Assembly (NCBI GenBank): GCA_963844055.1
Contig: CAWJMN010000001.1
Span: forward strand, 2,356,001 to 2,420,000
Direction of reading: 5' to 3'
Length of the DNA stretch: 64,000 bases
Origin: CAWJMN01 sp963844055
GTDB taxonomy: Bacteria; Planctomycetota; Planctomycetia; Pirellulales; Pirellulaceae
Shown: positions 17,448 to 25,744 of the stretch, piece after piece
Layout of the letters: each line of letters starts with the position of its first letter
Numbering within the stretch: position 1 is the first letter of the stretch
Made by a program: the position numbers and the translations under genes
The notes under the pieces: generated by a model
Seen by the model: the letters and a program-made list of their open reading frames with translations, nothing else
The model's database searches: none
What the model was told of the DNA's origin: nothing

Positions 17448-18860
17448 ATGCAACCTGGGTTTCTTCCGGCGAATGCCGCGCAGCATGCATTTACCACTTT
17501 CAATGCGGCAGAGCGTGAAGGGCTGCGTTTGATTGGTCGGCGGAGCACTCTAAAGGCAGGCTTGGCGGGTATTGCAGGGCTTTCTCTGCCCGGACTGCTG
17601 GCCATGCGAGAGCAGGCCGTCGCAAGTGAGAAGCCTCTCAAAGGGAACAAGAGTGTCATCCTTGTTTGGATGACTGGTGGGCCCAGCCACATTGATACAT
17701 TGGATGTGAAGCCGGAAGCGCCGCCAGAAATTCGCGGGCCGTTTGATACGATCGCGACCAAACTGCCTGGCATTCGGTTTTGCGAGCATCTGCCGAAGAT
17801 GGCGGCGATGATGGATCGCTTGACGGTCATTCGTTCGGTGGACTGTCGCTTTTCCAACCATGAGCCGAACATGGTGATGCAGACGGCGAACTTGGATGCC
17901 GAGCCACGCATCAATCCCGAGGCGGAAAACTATCCCGCGATCGCTTCGATTGTTGCAAAGAACCGGGGGCCGAATGATCCGGGACTGCCACCTTATGTCG
18001 TCTTGAATATGCAGTCCAAGTCCCACGTGGCCTGGCCCGGCTACTTAGGTAAGCAGTACGAACCGTTCCTGGGGGGAGCGGCCAAGGGAATCTTTACGCT
18101 GCCGAGCGGGCTCACTCAAGAACGGCTCCAGACTCGGCAAACGCTGCTAACTCAATTTGACCAGTTGAAGCGAGGCTTGGATCAAAAGGGGAGCATGGAC
18201 GCTAGGGACCGGTACGTGCAGCAGGCCATGGAATTGGTCATTGGTAAAAAGGCGCAAGAGGCGTTTGATATTTCTCTTGAAGCGGAAGCGACTCGCAGTC
18301 GCTATGGTGAACATCCCTGGTGTCAGCAGGCCTTGATGGCGAGACGTTTGGTTGAGGCAGGGGTGAATTTCGTCACCCTCGATTTGAGTCACCATGGGGC
18401 TTCGGGCACTTGGGACACGCATGGCGATAACATTCCTCCCTACGGCGGAATCATGAATGGCCTGCGTCCGCTGTTGCCCGTTTTTGATCATTTGCTGACA
18501 ACGCTCGTTGCCGATCTGGGCGAGCGAAACATGCTTGATGATGTGCTGGTACTTGCCATGGGGGAATTCGGCCGTACGCCAAAGATTGGGACGCAGCAAA
18601 GCAGCGATGGGCGCGATCATTGGCCGGTTGTTATGTCGATGACACTGGCCGGCGGTGGCTTGCGGCATGGGCAAGTGATTGGTGCAACCGAGCGGGATGC
18701 GGGCCAGATCAAAGATCGGCCGGTTACGCCCGGCGACTTGGCTGCCACCATCTATCGCCACTTTGGCGTTCCACTCGACACCTTCTATCTTGACCATCGT
18801 GGTCGCCCCCGCCCTGTTCTAAACTGGGGCGGCGAACCTATTCGGGAATTGACCGCTTAG
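17448..18860 (+). CDS. DUF1501 family secreted protein, second copy in the window
   Basis: 470 residues from ATG 17448, with GGGAGG 6 nt upstream (the in-frame TTG at 17424 is less likely). The N-terminus has GRRSTLKAGLAGIAGLSLPG, a twin-arginine signal. Landmarks shared with the protein at 5620 are the WMTGGPSHIDTLDVKPEAP region, MGEFGRTPKIG and DHWPVVMSMTLAGGG, but this copy is diverged and has the commoner GRTP form. The family belongs to the phosphatase/sulfatase-like fold and is multiplied in planctomycete genomes. In this window the usual DUF1549/DUF1553 haem-protein partner is missing; the neighbour is the amidohydrolase. Substrate unknown. Confidence 0.85.
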   Translation: MQPGFLPANAAQHAFTTFNAAEREGLRLIGRRSTLKAGLAGIAGLSLPGLLAMREQAVASEKPLKGNKSVILVWMTGGPSHIDTLDVKPEAPPEIRGPFDTIATKLPGIRFCEHLPKMAAMMDRLTVIRSVDCRFSNHEPNMVMQTANLDAEPRINPEAENYPAIASIVAKNRGPNDPGLPPYVVLNMQSKSHVAWPGYLGKQYEPFLGGAAKGIFTLPSGLTQERLQTRQTLLTQFDQLKRGLDQKGSMDARDRYVQQAMELVIGKKAQEAFDISLEAEATRSRYGEHPWCQQALMARRLVEAGVNFVTLDLSHHGASGTWDTHGDNIPPYGGIMNGLRPLLPVFDHLLTTLVADLGERNMLDDVLVLAMGEFGRTPKIGTQQSSDGRDHWPVVMSMTLAGGGLRHGQVIGATERDAGQIKDRPVTPGDLAATIYRHFGVPLDTFYLDHRGRPRPVLNWGGEPIRELTA

Positions 18861-18879
18861 TGTCAGGCCGCGAGTAGAA

Positions 18880-18900
18880 TCCCTTAAAGTATTGAAGGGA
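18880..18900 (+). terminator. Possible weak terminator after the DUF1501 gene
   Basis: A 6-bp inverted repeat TCCCTT/AAGGGA with a 9-nt loop lies 19 nt after the stop codon. No T-run follows, so termination strength is doubtful. Confidence 0.25.
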
Positions 18901-18929
18901 AATTCCTTGTGCAAGCTTTTTGAACGCCT

Positions 18930-18958
18930 TTGACTAGCATTCGGTACGGCGCTATTCT
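18930..18958 (+). promoter_or_regulatory. Candidate sigma-70-type promoter of the SUKH gene
   Basis: TTGACT at 18930-18935 and TATTCT at 18953-18958 are separated by exactly 17 bp, with the SUKH-like gene starting 77 nt downstream. Both boxes are one or two changes from consensus. It marks the left edge of the A/T-richer island. Confidence 0.45.
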
Positions 18959-19034
18959 CGTGGTGCAAAATGCGCAAGAATTACGTGAGGGGCCGACTAC
19001 TCGTTTGAATTCGTAAGAATCGGAGGGTAATGAA

Positions 19035-19589
19035 ATGGGGCATGGTTTGATCGACAAGATTTCGGCATACCTTGCTTCACATCCGTCATTGCAACCTTTT
19101 CAGACTGTTTCAATGGCTGATGTAGAGAATACTGAGCAACGGTTAGGCTTTCAACTCCCAGAGCTTTTGAGAGCGTTTTATACAACAATTGGGAACGGAT
19201 ACTGCGGTTCTTCATGCGAAATCATCGGGTTGAGTGGCGGGAATTGTTCCGGCTTCGGAAATCTCGTTGAAACGTATCTGGTTCTAAAAGAAGGGCAAGA
19301 ATCTGAGGGGCGGTTGTGGAAGGATGGGCTTTTGCCATTCTGTGATTGGGGGTGCAATATTATTTCGTGCGTTGATTGCACCGATTCCCAACATTGCATA
19401 TCTATCTTTGAAGATTTTCAACTCCAACCGCAGCACTATTCACTTGAACAGTTTTTTGAATGGTGGTGTGCGGGAGTCGATATTCTTTCACAGCGGCAAA
19501 TGGATTTTGAAGCAGTAGATATCATCAATCCATTTACGAAAGAAAAAGGCAGAGTCTACCGTAAAGCAGGCCCCAGAAACGAACCATGA
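19035..19589 (+). CDS. SMI1/KNR4 (SUKH) family protein, probable immunity protein
   Basis: 184 residues. The N-terminal part contains the SUKH signature: VSMADVENTEQRLGF, then LPELLRAFYTTIGNGYCG, with a later LLPFCDWGCNI and ISCVDC. SUKH proteins typically protect cells from nuclease or deaminase polymorphic toxins, and orphan copies are common. No toxin gene is adjacent. The ATG at 19035 has GGAGGG 7 nt upstream; an out-of-frame ATG at 19030 closes after six codons. Base composition is visibly A/T richer than the flanking housekeeping genes, suggesting recent gain. Repeat A lies about 140 bp downstream. Confidence 0.8.
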   Translation: MGHGLIDKISAYLASHPSLQPFQTVSMADVENTEQRLGFQLPELLRAFYTTIGNGYCGSSCEIIGLSGGNCSGFGNLVETYLVLKEGQESEGRLWKDGLLPFCDWGCNIISCVDCTDSQHCISIFEDFQLQPQHYSLEQFFEWWCAGVDILSQRQMDFEAVDIINPFTKEKGRVYRKAGPRNEP

Positions 19590-19987
19590 GTTCTTTCCGT
19601 TAAAGAAAAGTCCTTATTGTTGTATCCTTCACGCCTGCCGGATGGACTTAGCATCACCACGCAGGCACTGGCGTTATGGAACTCGTTACTGACGATGGCG
19701 ACGAGTAGAGGGGCGAGAGTGCCGCGAAAGCGGGCAGCACCGGTTCTTGAACCGGTATGGCCGCAGGTAAGGGAAGTAACGCCCGATCTGGCAAAACGGC
19801 GCACTATGCCCGTCGATACACTTCATAGGGTCATTCGGCTTCGCGCTTCTCGAATACGACTTGTCCCCTGGCCAATCGCTTGATCCCGTATCACGCGAAA
19901 ATATTTGACGTGCCTAAATGATTAGAAATACAATACTGAAGTCCCTTCTAATCTCTCCGAGGATTTGATATTGCACTGCCCTTTCGA
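19590..19987. other. Gene-free stretch carrying repeat A
   Basis: 398 bp between the SUKH gene and the next secreted-protein gene. An open frame of 88 codons exists (19617..19883) but lacks a ribosome-binding site and resembles no protein, so it is not called. The only structure seen is the palindrome-containing repeat at 19731..19797. Confidence 0.5.
19731..19797 (+). repeat. Island repeat, copy A (contains an 18-bp palindrome)
   Basis: Starts CGGGCAGC and contains ACCGGTTCTTGAACCGGT, an inverted repeat of 8-bp arms around TT. The outer CGGGC and GCCCG can also pair, giving a two-part hairpin. About 50 of 67 positions match copy C by eye, with one gap. Lies downstream of the SUKH gene. Confidence 0.6.
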
Positions 19988-21118
19988 ATGATTTTCTCGA
20001 TTGCTTCCGTTTGTGCGATTTTCTGTTTGGGAGATTCCGTTTTCGCAGATGGCCCAAAAGACATGTACTGTCCAGTTTCTGGAAGGGTTCAGTTACTGAA
20101 GACGATGGTTGATACGCAAGAGATCTCAATAAAAACACTTGGTGATTTCAAACACATAGTTGAAAGCTCGATTGACTATCCTGTCGAAAGTCAACCCGGC
20201 GTAGATTATGTGGAAAGTATTCTCAAGCACCTCTCGGGCAATAACCCGCCCCAAGGCAAGCGAAAGATTCTTGTCAAAGAACAGGCTATTGGGATTGCAT
20301 TTGATGGCGATCATTTTGTTGAGTCGCAGCAGAACGATATTGCACCTACAAAAATCATAAAAACACCTGGGGTAGAGGTGCATGTTTCAGACTACCCCAA
20401 TCATTCCCAGATTGACCGAATTCCAGCCGGTACCGGGCGTGTGTTTCCTCTCGACTCCCCCGTATTGTTTTCAAGGGATCGATCATGGCTCGGCTTGGAT
20501 TGGGGTTTAAGTGGTGAATCCGAGGCAATCAACTATTACTCGTATAAAACAAACGGGTTCGAGCAGGTCGTAGCCTTGTCGAAGAAAGATGGTAGCAGAT
20601 GCATTTATGGGCATTGCGGTACAGTCTCAGGGAAATTCAATTCCTGTGTAATTCATTACGGGCTTACGGGCACCGCTACTAATATCCCCGGAATCGTCCT
20701 TCCAAAGTTCACGGTTTTCATTCTGAACAAAAGGTCGAAGAAGAGTGAGGGGGACGTTTATCTTGTAATCATCCTAAAGGTAACGGAAGCTGTGCTAGAT
20801 TGTCCCGTGGATAAGGGAACGTTTGAGCATTCTGCAAAAGTTGGGGATGTAGTGGTTTTTCATGAGCCCGATAAAAAGGAGAAGGTTCGATTCAAAAGCA
20901 AGGAGGCTATTGGCGATGTGGTAAACGTGCCAAATAAGGAGTTGCTGGATAAATACGGAATGCCAGCTGGCCGTAGGCCAATTTTGTTGAGCCCATCCGT
21001 TGTCACGCCTGATATTGCAGCCAGCGAGCCGGTGGTAAGTTGCAGACCCTGCGGGAGGAGATCCACGAGAAGATGCTGCCGAAGCGCCTTACGCAAGTTT
21101 GCAGCCAATTGTCAATGA
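19988..21118 (+). CDS. Secreted protein of unknown function in the island
   Basis: 376 residues from ATG 19988; no clear ribosome-binding site. A signal peptide is visible (MIFSIASVCAIFCLGDSVFA). The mature part contains a cysteine pair region (CIYGHCGTVSGKFNSCV) and a beta-rich second half (KFTVFILNKR, VYLVIILKVTEAVLDCPV, VGDVVVFHE). No family is recognised. The last 30 residues turn abruptly into Cys/Arg-rich sequence (CRPCGRRSTRRCCRS). In the next frame the DNA reads LQTLREEIHEKMLPKRLTQV, which looks more like protein, so the true C-terminus may be shifted. Repeat B begins 12 bp after the stop. Confidence 0.55.
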   Translation: MIFSIASVCAIFCLGDSVFADGPKDMYCPVSGRVQLLKTMVDTQEISIKTLGDFKHIVESSIDYPVESQPGVDYVESILKHLSGNNPPQGKRKILVKEQAIGIAFDGDHFVESQQNDIAPTKIIKTPGVEVHVSDYPNHSQIDRIPAGTGRVFPLDSPVLFSRDRSWLGLDWGLSGESEAINYYSYKTNGFEQVVALSKKDGSRCIYGHCGTVSGKFNSCVIHYGLTGTATNIPGIVLPKFTVFILNKRSKKSEGDVYLVIILKVTEAVLDCPVDKGTFEHSAKVGDVVVFHEPDKKEKVRFKSKEAIGDVVNVPNKELLDKYGMPAGRRPILLSPSVVTPDIAASEPVVSCRPCGRRSTRRCCRSALRKFAANCQ

Positions 21119-21130
21119 TCCGCTCGCAAT

Positions 21131-21170
21131 CTTCTTCGTGGCCATGGGAGGTCACGCCCGGTCTGGCAAG
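21131..21170 (+). repeat. Island repeat, copy B (3' half only)
   Basis: Shares the block CATGGGAGGTCACGCCCGGT and the following CTGGCAA with copy C, but lacks the palindromic left half. Positioned directly after the secreted-protein gene. Confidence 0.55.
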
Positions 21171-21354
21171 GTGGTGCGCTCTATACCTAGGTACTACCTT
21201 CATTTGCTCTAATGACCACACTTTTGTTGTTGATCGCGTTTGTATACCTGCCAAACGTAAAGCAATGCATCCCATCCACTGGCCCCATCCCATCAAAAGA
21301 GCTGTCGTGCATCCCGAATGTTGTGACTTACTGCAGGGTTATGGAGACAAATAG

Positions 21355-21951
21355 ATGGATGTAGTGAACGCAATAGCTGCAACAATCCGATGGGACACAA
21401 TTTGCTCCGTCACCGGTGACTGCACAAATATCCCCCATGCACTTTCACTACTTCAATCCGATGATCCTGTCACAAGGAAATCGGCGTATTGGATGCTAGA
21501 TAACCATGTCATAGTGCAGGGCGGCCTCTTTGAAGGTGCTTTCTATGTTGTTCCCTTCCTGCTGCAAGTCTGTAATTGTAAGTCGGCAAACGGTCGGAAT
21601 GAGGCGATGACCCTTTTGTTTGAGATTGCTTCGGGGGCATCGACTTTCGAGAGTCAAGTGCGTTTTGCGACGATTGGCAGTCCTTATAGGCACTACACTC
21701 CTGACCCAAACGCAATTGGTATCCCCTTAGCGATTGCGGTGAGGCTTGCCGTTGCGTGTGGGCTACCAACAGTTGCCAATAATATGGCGTCGGAGAACGA
21801 GGTGGAACGAAAGAATGCTCGGGAATTGTTGGCACTTTTTCCAGAATATGCGTCGGGAATTTCAGAATTACTGCGTCCAATTGCGGAAAAGTCGAGTAAC
21901 CAACAAACCAGTAAGGAAATCTACGGACTGATTGACGAACTTCGCCGATAG
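21355..21951 (+). CDS. HEAT-repeat-like protein, possible immunity protein
   Basis: 198 residues, predicted alpha-helical. ALSLLQSDDPVTRKSAYWML resembles one HEAT repeat, followed by helices with AFYVVPFLLQVC, NEAMTLLFEIASG and AIAVRLAVACGLP, then NARELLALFPEYASGISELL. Small HEAT-type proteins like this are frequently found among polymorphic-toxin immunity genes, which fits the SUKH gene in the same island. GGAG lies 8 nt before the ATG. No toxin is adjacent, and repeat C begins 10 bp after the stop. The fold call is moderate and the immunity role is inference from context. Confidence 0.55.
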   Translation: MDVVNAIAATIRWDTICSVTGDCTNIPHALSLLQSDDPVTRKSAYWMLDNHVIVQGGLFEGAFYVVPFLLQVCNCKSANGRNEAMTLLFEIASGASTFESQVRFATIGSPYRHYTPDPNAIGIPLAIAVRLAVACGLPTVANNMASENEVERKNARELLALFPEYASGISELLRPIAEKSSNQQTSKEIYGLIDELRR

Positions 21952-21960
21952 CCGTCGTAA

Positions 21961-22028
21961 CGGGTAGCACCGGTTCTTGAACCAGTGTGGCCGCAAGCCA
22001 TGGGAGGTCACGCCCGGTCTAGCAAAGT
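21961..22028 (+). repeat. Island repeat, copy C
   Basis: Full-length copy: CGGGTAGC, then ACCGGTTCTTGAACCAGT (the palindrome of copy A with one change), then the CATGGGAGGTCACGCCCGGT block shared with copy B. Ends about 45 bp before the stop of the opposing cupin gene. Confidence 0.6.
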
Positions 22029-22072
22029 CATTCGTTCACAATCGCCACACCGCTGTATTTCAGAGCAAGTTC

Positions 22073-22444
22073 TTAGTGGGAGCTCCCGCCGTCTCGGTGC
22101 ACGGTACTCACAGAAAAAGCAGGTAAGCAAACGGCGATATACTCTGCCCCCTGTGGGCAGGGCGTGCTATAGCGGACCCATTCACCAGGGCCGATCTTAA
22201 TGGCCTGCCCCGCCTTCACGGTGAAAACCTGATCTTTCACTTCCACCTGTAATTCACCGCGTAATACGACAGTGAATTCTTCAAAGTCAGGTGTTTGCGC
22301 AGGTTCGCTCCAGCCGGAAGGACTGACCATGCGGGCAATGCTAACAGAGCTAGTCCCCGTGGAATGCCCAACAAATTCTTCGATCAGCTTGGGGGGATGG
22401 CCGTGGGCCTGAATGACCTTGGGTTTTGGAAGGAGCGTTGCCAT
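22073..22444 (-). CDS. Cupin-domain protein
   Basis: 123 residues, a single beta-barrel cupin. The core runs from EEFTVVLRGELQVEVKDQ to AGQAIKIGPGEWVRYSTP; the second cupin motif is present, but the first metal-binding motif is reduced (no H-x-H, only the Glu of FEEFTVVLRG). It could be a small-molecule sensor or isomerase-like protein. ATG at 22444, divergent from the HD-domain gene with 123 bp between them, so the two may share a control region. The specific function cannot be read from sequence. Confidence 0.75.
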   Translation of the reverse strand: MATLLPKPKVIQAHGHPPKLIEEFVGHSTGTSSVSIARMVSPSGWSEPAQTPDFEEFTVVLRGELQVEVKDQVFTVKAGQAIKIGPGEWVRYSTPCPQGAEYIAVCLPAFSVSTVHRDGGSSH

Positions 22445-22567
22445 ACGTAAGGGACCCTAGCGAGTGAAAAACAGCAAACCAAACGTGAGACCGAGAATAC
22501 TTGCAGTTTAAGCCGCTGGATCAAGGGGCCTACCGCGATTTCTCCGTTTTCCCGCATAATATGGACT

Positions 22568-23974
22568 ATGAAAGACTACAAAGCAGAAAATCTCAGCTAC
22601 GATCCGATTCACGGCTATATCCCCTTCACGTCTGATGAGGGACTAGCGCCAGGTGAAGCCTCCGAGCGTCAGGTCATCGACCATCCTTGGGTGCAGCGGA
22701 TGCGTTTGATTCATCAATTGCAAACGGCTTGGTGGATTTTTCCCTCGGCGGAGCATACCCGCTTTCAGCATATCGTCGGGGTGATGCATCTGGCGAGTCG
22801 AGCCATCGAGCAACTCTATCCCAGTCTGCAGGAGACCTGTCCCGATGTACCTAGTCGTGGGTATGTGGAAAGTTTGCTGCGGATGGCGGGGCTGCTACAT
22901 GACATTGGCCATGGTCCGTTTGGGCATTTCTTTGACGAGCACTTTCTGAAACGTTTTGGAGAGACTCACGAAACGATTGGTGCGGTCATTATTGTTGAGC
23001 ACCTCGCCGACTTGCTCAAGCGGGTTCGTAGGAACCCGAACTCCAAGCTCGAAGCGCATGAAGTCCTTGACCCCCAGCAGATTGCATGGCTAATCGCGCG
23101 CCCCAAGGTTGTCGCCGGCGCTGATGGTAACCAGCCTTCGCAAGAAATGCCGCGCTGGTTAGTCTTTTTACGTTCGCTATTAAGCGGGCTCTATACGATC
23201 GACAATCTCGACTTTGTGCTGCGTGACGCCTATATGACTGGCTACAGTCCCAGGTCGTTTGACTTGGAACGGCTGCTGCATTTTACCTTCTTTAGCGAGA
23301 AGGGGCTGACCATCCATGATAAGGGGATGTCTTCGCTGATTCGGTTTGTCCATGCCCGCAGCGAACTCTTCCGCAGCGTCTATTATCATCGCACCGTGAA
23401 AGCGATGGATCTAGAACTTGCGGAGCTATTTGCAGAGAGCCGAGACTTGCTTTTCCCAGGAAATCCTAGGGACCACTTGGAGGAGTACTTAGAGTTTTCC
23501 GAAATGTCGTTGCTGGTGGATGTGCGTCGCTGGAAAAAACAGGGCAAGACCGAGGTCCACAAGCAATTGGGGCAACGCTGGGAAGATTTGATCCAGCGGA
23601 AGATCCGCTGGCGAATGGTTTGGCAAACGGACCGGGTCTATGGTGGTTCGCGGCAGGAGCGTCACGACCTGTTCGCTAGTTCCGCACGGCTTGAAGCGGA
23701 GTTGCGGCAGACGCTGCCTGTTGAGCATCGCGAAATGCCGCTGAAGGTGGATGTCTATCGTACGCAGCTGAAGGTGAAGGACCGGAACTTCCTATTTGAT
23801 TCTGCCAGTGGTCAGGTTCGGCCGTTGACGGACAACGAGTTGTACCGGCATTTGCCGGTGTCACATTCGCTCTGCCGCGTTTATGCATTAGATGAGAAAG
23901 CAGGGCCATTAATTGCCCGAGCGCTGGACAAAATTATTGGTCCGGAGCCACTGGATGACGCCACAAACATGTAG
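22568..23974 (+). CDS. HD-domain phosphohydrolase (SAMHD1/dGTPase-like)
   Basis: 468 residues. The N-terminal catalytic half contains DPIHGYIPF, the metal-binding H of HTRFQHIVGVMHLA, the HD doublet in LLHDIGHGPFGHFFDEHF, and NLDFVLRDAYMTG with the fourth metal-binding Asp. This order (H, HD, D) is that of SAMHD1-like dNTP triphosphohydrolases. The second half is helical with a charged C-terminal region. It would hydrolyse (d)NTPs to nucleosides plus triphosphate, with a role in nucleotide-pool control or phage defence. Substrate is not predictable here. ATG at 22568; no gene follows closely on the same strand. Confidence 0.85.
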   Translation: MKDYKAENLSYDPIHGYIPFTSDEGLAPGEASERQVIDHPWVQRMRLIHQLQTAWWIFPSAEHTRFQHIVGVMHLASRAIEQLYPSLQETCPDVPSRGYVESLLRMAGLLHDIGHGPFGHFFDEHFLKRFGETHETIGAVIIVEHLADLLKRVRRNPNSKLEAHEVLDPQQIAWLIARPKVVAGADGNQPSQEMPRWLVFLRSLLSGLYTIDNLDFVLRDAYMTGYSPRSFDLERLLHFTFFSEKGLTIHDKGMSSLIRFVHARSELFRSVYYHRTVKAMDLELAELFAESRDLLFPGNPRDHLEEYLEFSEMSLLVDVRRWKKQGKTEVHKQLGQRWEDLIQRKIRWRMVWQTDRVYGGSRQERHDLFASSARLEAELRQTLPVEHREMPLKVDVYRTQLKVKDRNFLFDSASGQVRPLTDNELYRHLPVSHSLCRVYALDEKAGPLIARALDKIIGPEPLDDATNM

Positions 23975-24202
23975 CGATGTCGCTTAAGTGTCCCCTAAAG
24001 TACTAAAGTGGCGAAAATTGGCGGAGTTAACGGAAAAATCGCCTCCCCGAAAGCCTTGGCCACTTGCCGAAAACCGCGGCTAGCGCCTATCGTACTGATT
24101 CAACCGTTCGTTTTCGCAAAGTGGTTTGCCCCCAGTTACAGCGGGCAAACTTATCGTTAAACAGGTTCTTTGTCGCACGCAGTTTTGCAGGAGAAGTTAT
24201 CC

Positions 24203-24802
24203 ATGGGCGTTCTCGTAACTCAGGCAGCACCAGCATTCAAGGCTCAAGCGGTTATGCCAGACGGTACTTTCAAGCCAGTGAGCTTGGAAGACTACAAGGG
24301 GAAGTATGTTCTGCTGTTCTTTTGGCCATTGGACTTTACGTTCGTTTGCCCAACGGAAATCATCGCTTTCTCGGATCGCGAAGAGGATTTTTCGAAGCTG
24401 AACGTGCAAATCCTGGGCGTTTCCGTGGATAGCCACTTCACGCACTTGGCTTGGCAAAATACGCCTCGTACTGAAGGCGGCTTGGGCAAGATTACCTATC
24501 CTCTCATCGCCGACTTGAATAAAGAAATCAGCAAGGCCTACGACGTATTGCTGCCAGCCGGCATTGCTCTGCGTGGTCTGTTCCTGATCGACAAGACGGG
24601 CGTTGTCCGTCACCAAGTGGTAAATGACCTGCCACTGGGCCGTAGCGTTGATGAAGCCCTACGCATGGTAAAGGCTTTGCAGTTCTTCGAAACCAACGGC
24701 GAAGTCTGCCCCGCCAACTGGCAAGAAGGCTCGCGCTCGATCAAGCCAACTGTGACCGACAGCAAGAAGTTCTTCAGCGCTGAATACTCGGCCAAGGGCT
24801 AA
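24203..24802 (+). CDS. Typical 2-Cys peroxiredoxin (AhpC/Prx1 type)
   Basis: Thiol peroxidase that reduces H2O2 and organic peroxides in the cytoplasm. 199 residues, the usual length. The peroxidatic cysteine is in the motif DFTFVCPTE and the resolving cysteine in GEVCPANW. ATG 24203 is selected because AGGAG lies 9 nt upstream; an in-frame upstream start at 24170 would add residues that do not fit the family. A long-loop hairpin ending in T5 follows the gene. It stands alone between an HD-domain gene and an ECF sigma factor; the electron donor is not encoded here. Confidence 0.95.
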   Translation: MGVLVTQAAPAFKAQAVMPDGTFKPVSLEDYKGKYVLLFFWPLDFTFVCPTEIIAFSDREEDFSKLNVQILGVSVDSHFTHLAWQNTPRTEGGLGKITYPLIADLNKEISKAYDVLLPAGIALRGLFLIDKTGVVRHQVVNDLPLGRSVDEALRMVKALQFFETNGEVCPANWQEGSRSIKPTVTDSKKFFSAEYSAKG

Positions 24803-24831
24803 TTTTCGCTCCCTAGCGGTCGCAAAATTCA

Positions 24832-24900
24832 AACGCCCTGTCCGCAGGAGGTAGACTGGTTTAATCGACCATTGCTACTTTGTAAGGCCAGGGCGTTTTT
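24832..24900 (+). terminator. Probable terminator after the peroxiredoxin gene
   Basis: AACGCCCTG near 24832 pairs perfectly with CAGGGCGTT at about 24889, followed immediately by a run of T. The loop of roughly 48 nt is long for a simple intrinsic terminator. Confidence 0.5.
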
Positions 24901-25091
24901 ATGTGCGCATGGTGCGTAAGTTGTTGTTTAGCAATAAGTTGCATATAGGGCGTATGGCTGGCCACCAGGTAAGATTATTGCGTTAGCAGGCGTGGCAGGT
25001 GGAACTGACAAGGGCATTTGCGACTTTTTCCCTTGTGCTGTGTAACAAAGGTAAACGTTGATGACCAACTCCTTTACAACCGAGATGTGGC

Positions 25092-25619
25092 ATGCCTGCT
25101 GAGCGAGATTTTGGGCCTTTTGACGACATTGTTCGGGACACGCAGTCCCATATTCGGGCATACATTGCCGGGATGGGGGTGCCACGTCACGACGTCGATG
25201 ATGTGGCTCAGGATGTTTATGTGGAGCTTTACCGCTTCTTCGATCGCATTCCCCAGGAAGTCACGCCTCGGCAATGGCTGAAAGGGATTGCGCGTAACCT
25301 TTGTTTGAACTACTTTCGCAAGAATTCACGGCGTGGACGTTTGCAGCGTGAAGCTCTGGTGGAGATGTTTCTTCAGGCAGAACAAGACAGTGCATTGCAT
25401 TTGGCAGAAGGTCCGATACGTAGTGCGCTGGATGGTTGCTTTGAGAAGTTGTCGGGAGATAGTCAACGCATGCTTCGCTTGAAATATGAGCAAGACCTTC
25501 CCAGCAACACGATTGCCGAGCAGTTGAATTCCACGGCGGAGGCCATCCGTGTCGCCCTGTTTCGTATTCGTGCAGCACTACGTGACTGTATTGCAAAAAC
25601 CGTTGGAGCTGAATCGTAA
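25092..25619 (+). CDS. ECF-type RNA polymerase sigma factor
   Basis: 175 residues. Region 2 is seen in FDDIVRDTQSHIRAYIAGMG and DVDDVAQDVYVELYRFFDRI, with the DNA-melting segment PRQWLKGIARNLCLNYFRKN. Region 4 is CFEKLSGDSQRMLRLKYEQD followed by the helix-turn-helix SNTIAEQLNSTAEAIRVALFRIR. This short form with a C-x(3)-Y linker belongs to the planctomycete/verrucomicrobial ECF families. It is followed after 6 bp by the FecR-type gene, its likely membrane-bound anti-sigma regulator. ATG at 25092 has GAGATG close by. Confidence 0.9.
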   Translation: MPAERDFGPFDDIVRDTQSHIRAYIAGMGVPRHDVDDVAQDVYVELYRFFDRIPQEVTPRQWLKGIARNLCLNYFRKNSRRGRLQREALVEMFLQAEQDSALHLAEGPIRSALDGCFEKLSGDSQRMLRLKYEQDLPSNTIAEQLNSTAEAIRVALFRIRAALRDCIAKTVGAES

Positions 25620-25744
25620 CAGCCCATGATTACCAGCAACGAAGACCTGATCCATCGCTACTTAGAAGATCGTTCCAGCCTCAGCGAAGAGGAGTTCGAT
25701 CAGCTAATTTCGCACCTGCGCGCAATCCGCGTGAGGCAGTCCGA

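Noticed and set aside
19735..19765. tRNA-like T arm (GGTTCTTGAACC)
   Set aside because: No acceptor, D or anticodon stem can be drawn around it.
19731..22028. Repeats as integron attC sites
   Set aside because: No integrase is present, no RYYYAAC/GTTRRRY pair is found at the right ends, and copy B is only half a repeat. Kept as an unexplained repeat.
24832..24900. Riboswitch between the peroxiredoxin and sigma genes
   Set aside because: Only one long-loop stem with a T-run is seen, and it lies just behind a stop codon, so a terminator is the simpler reading.
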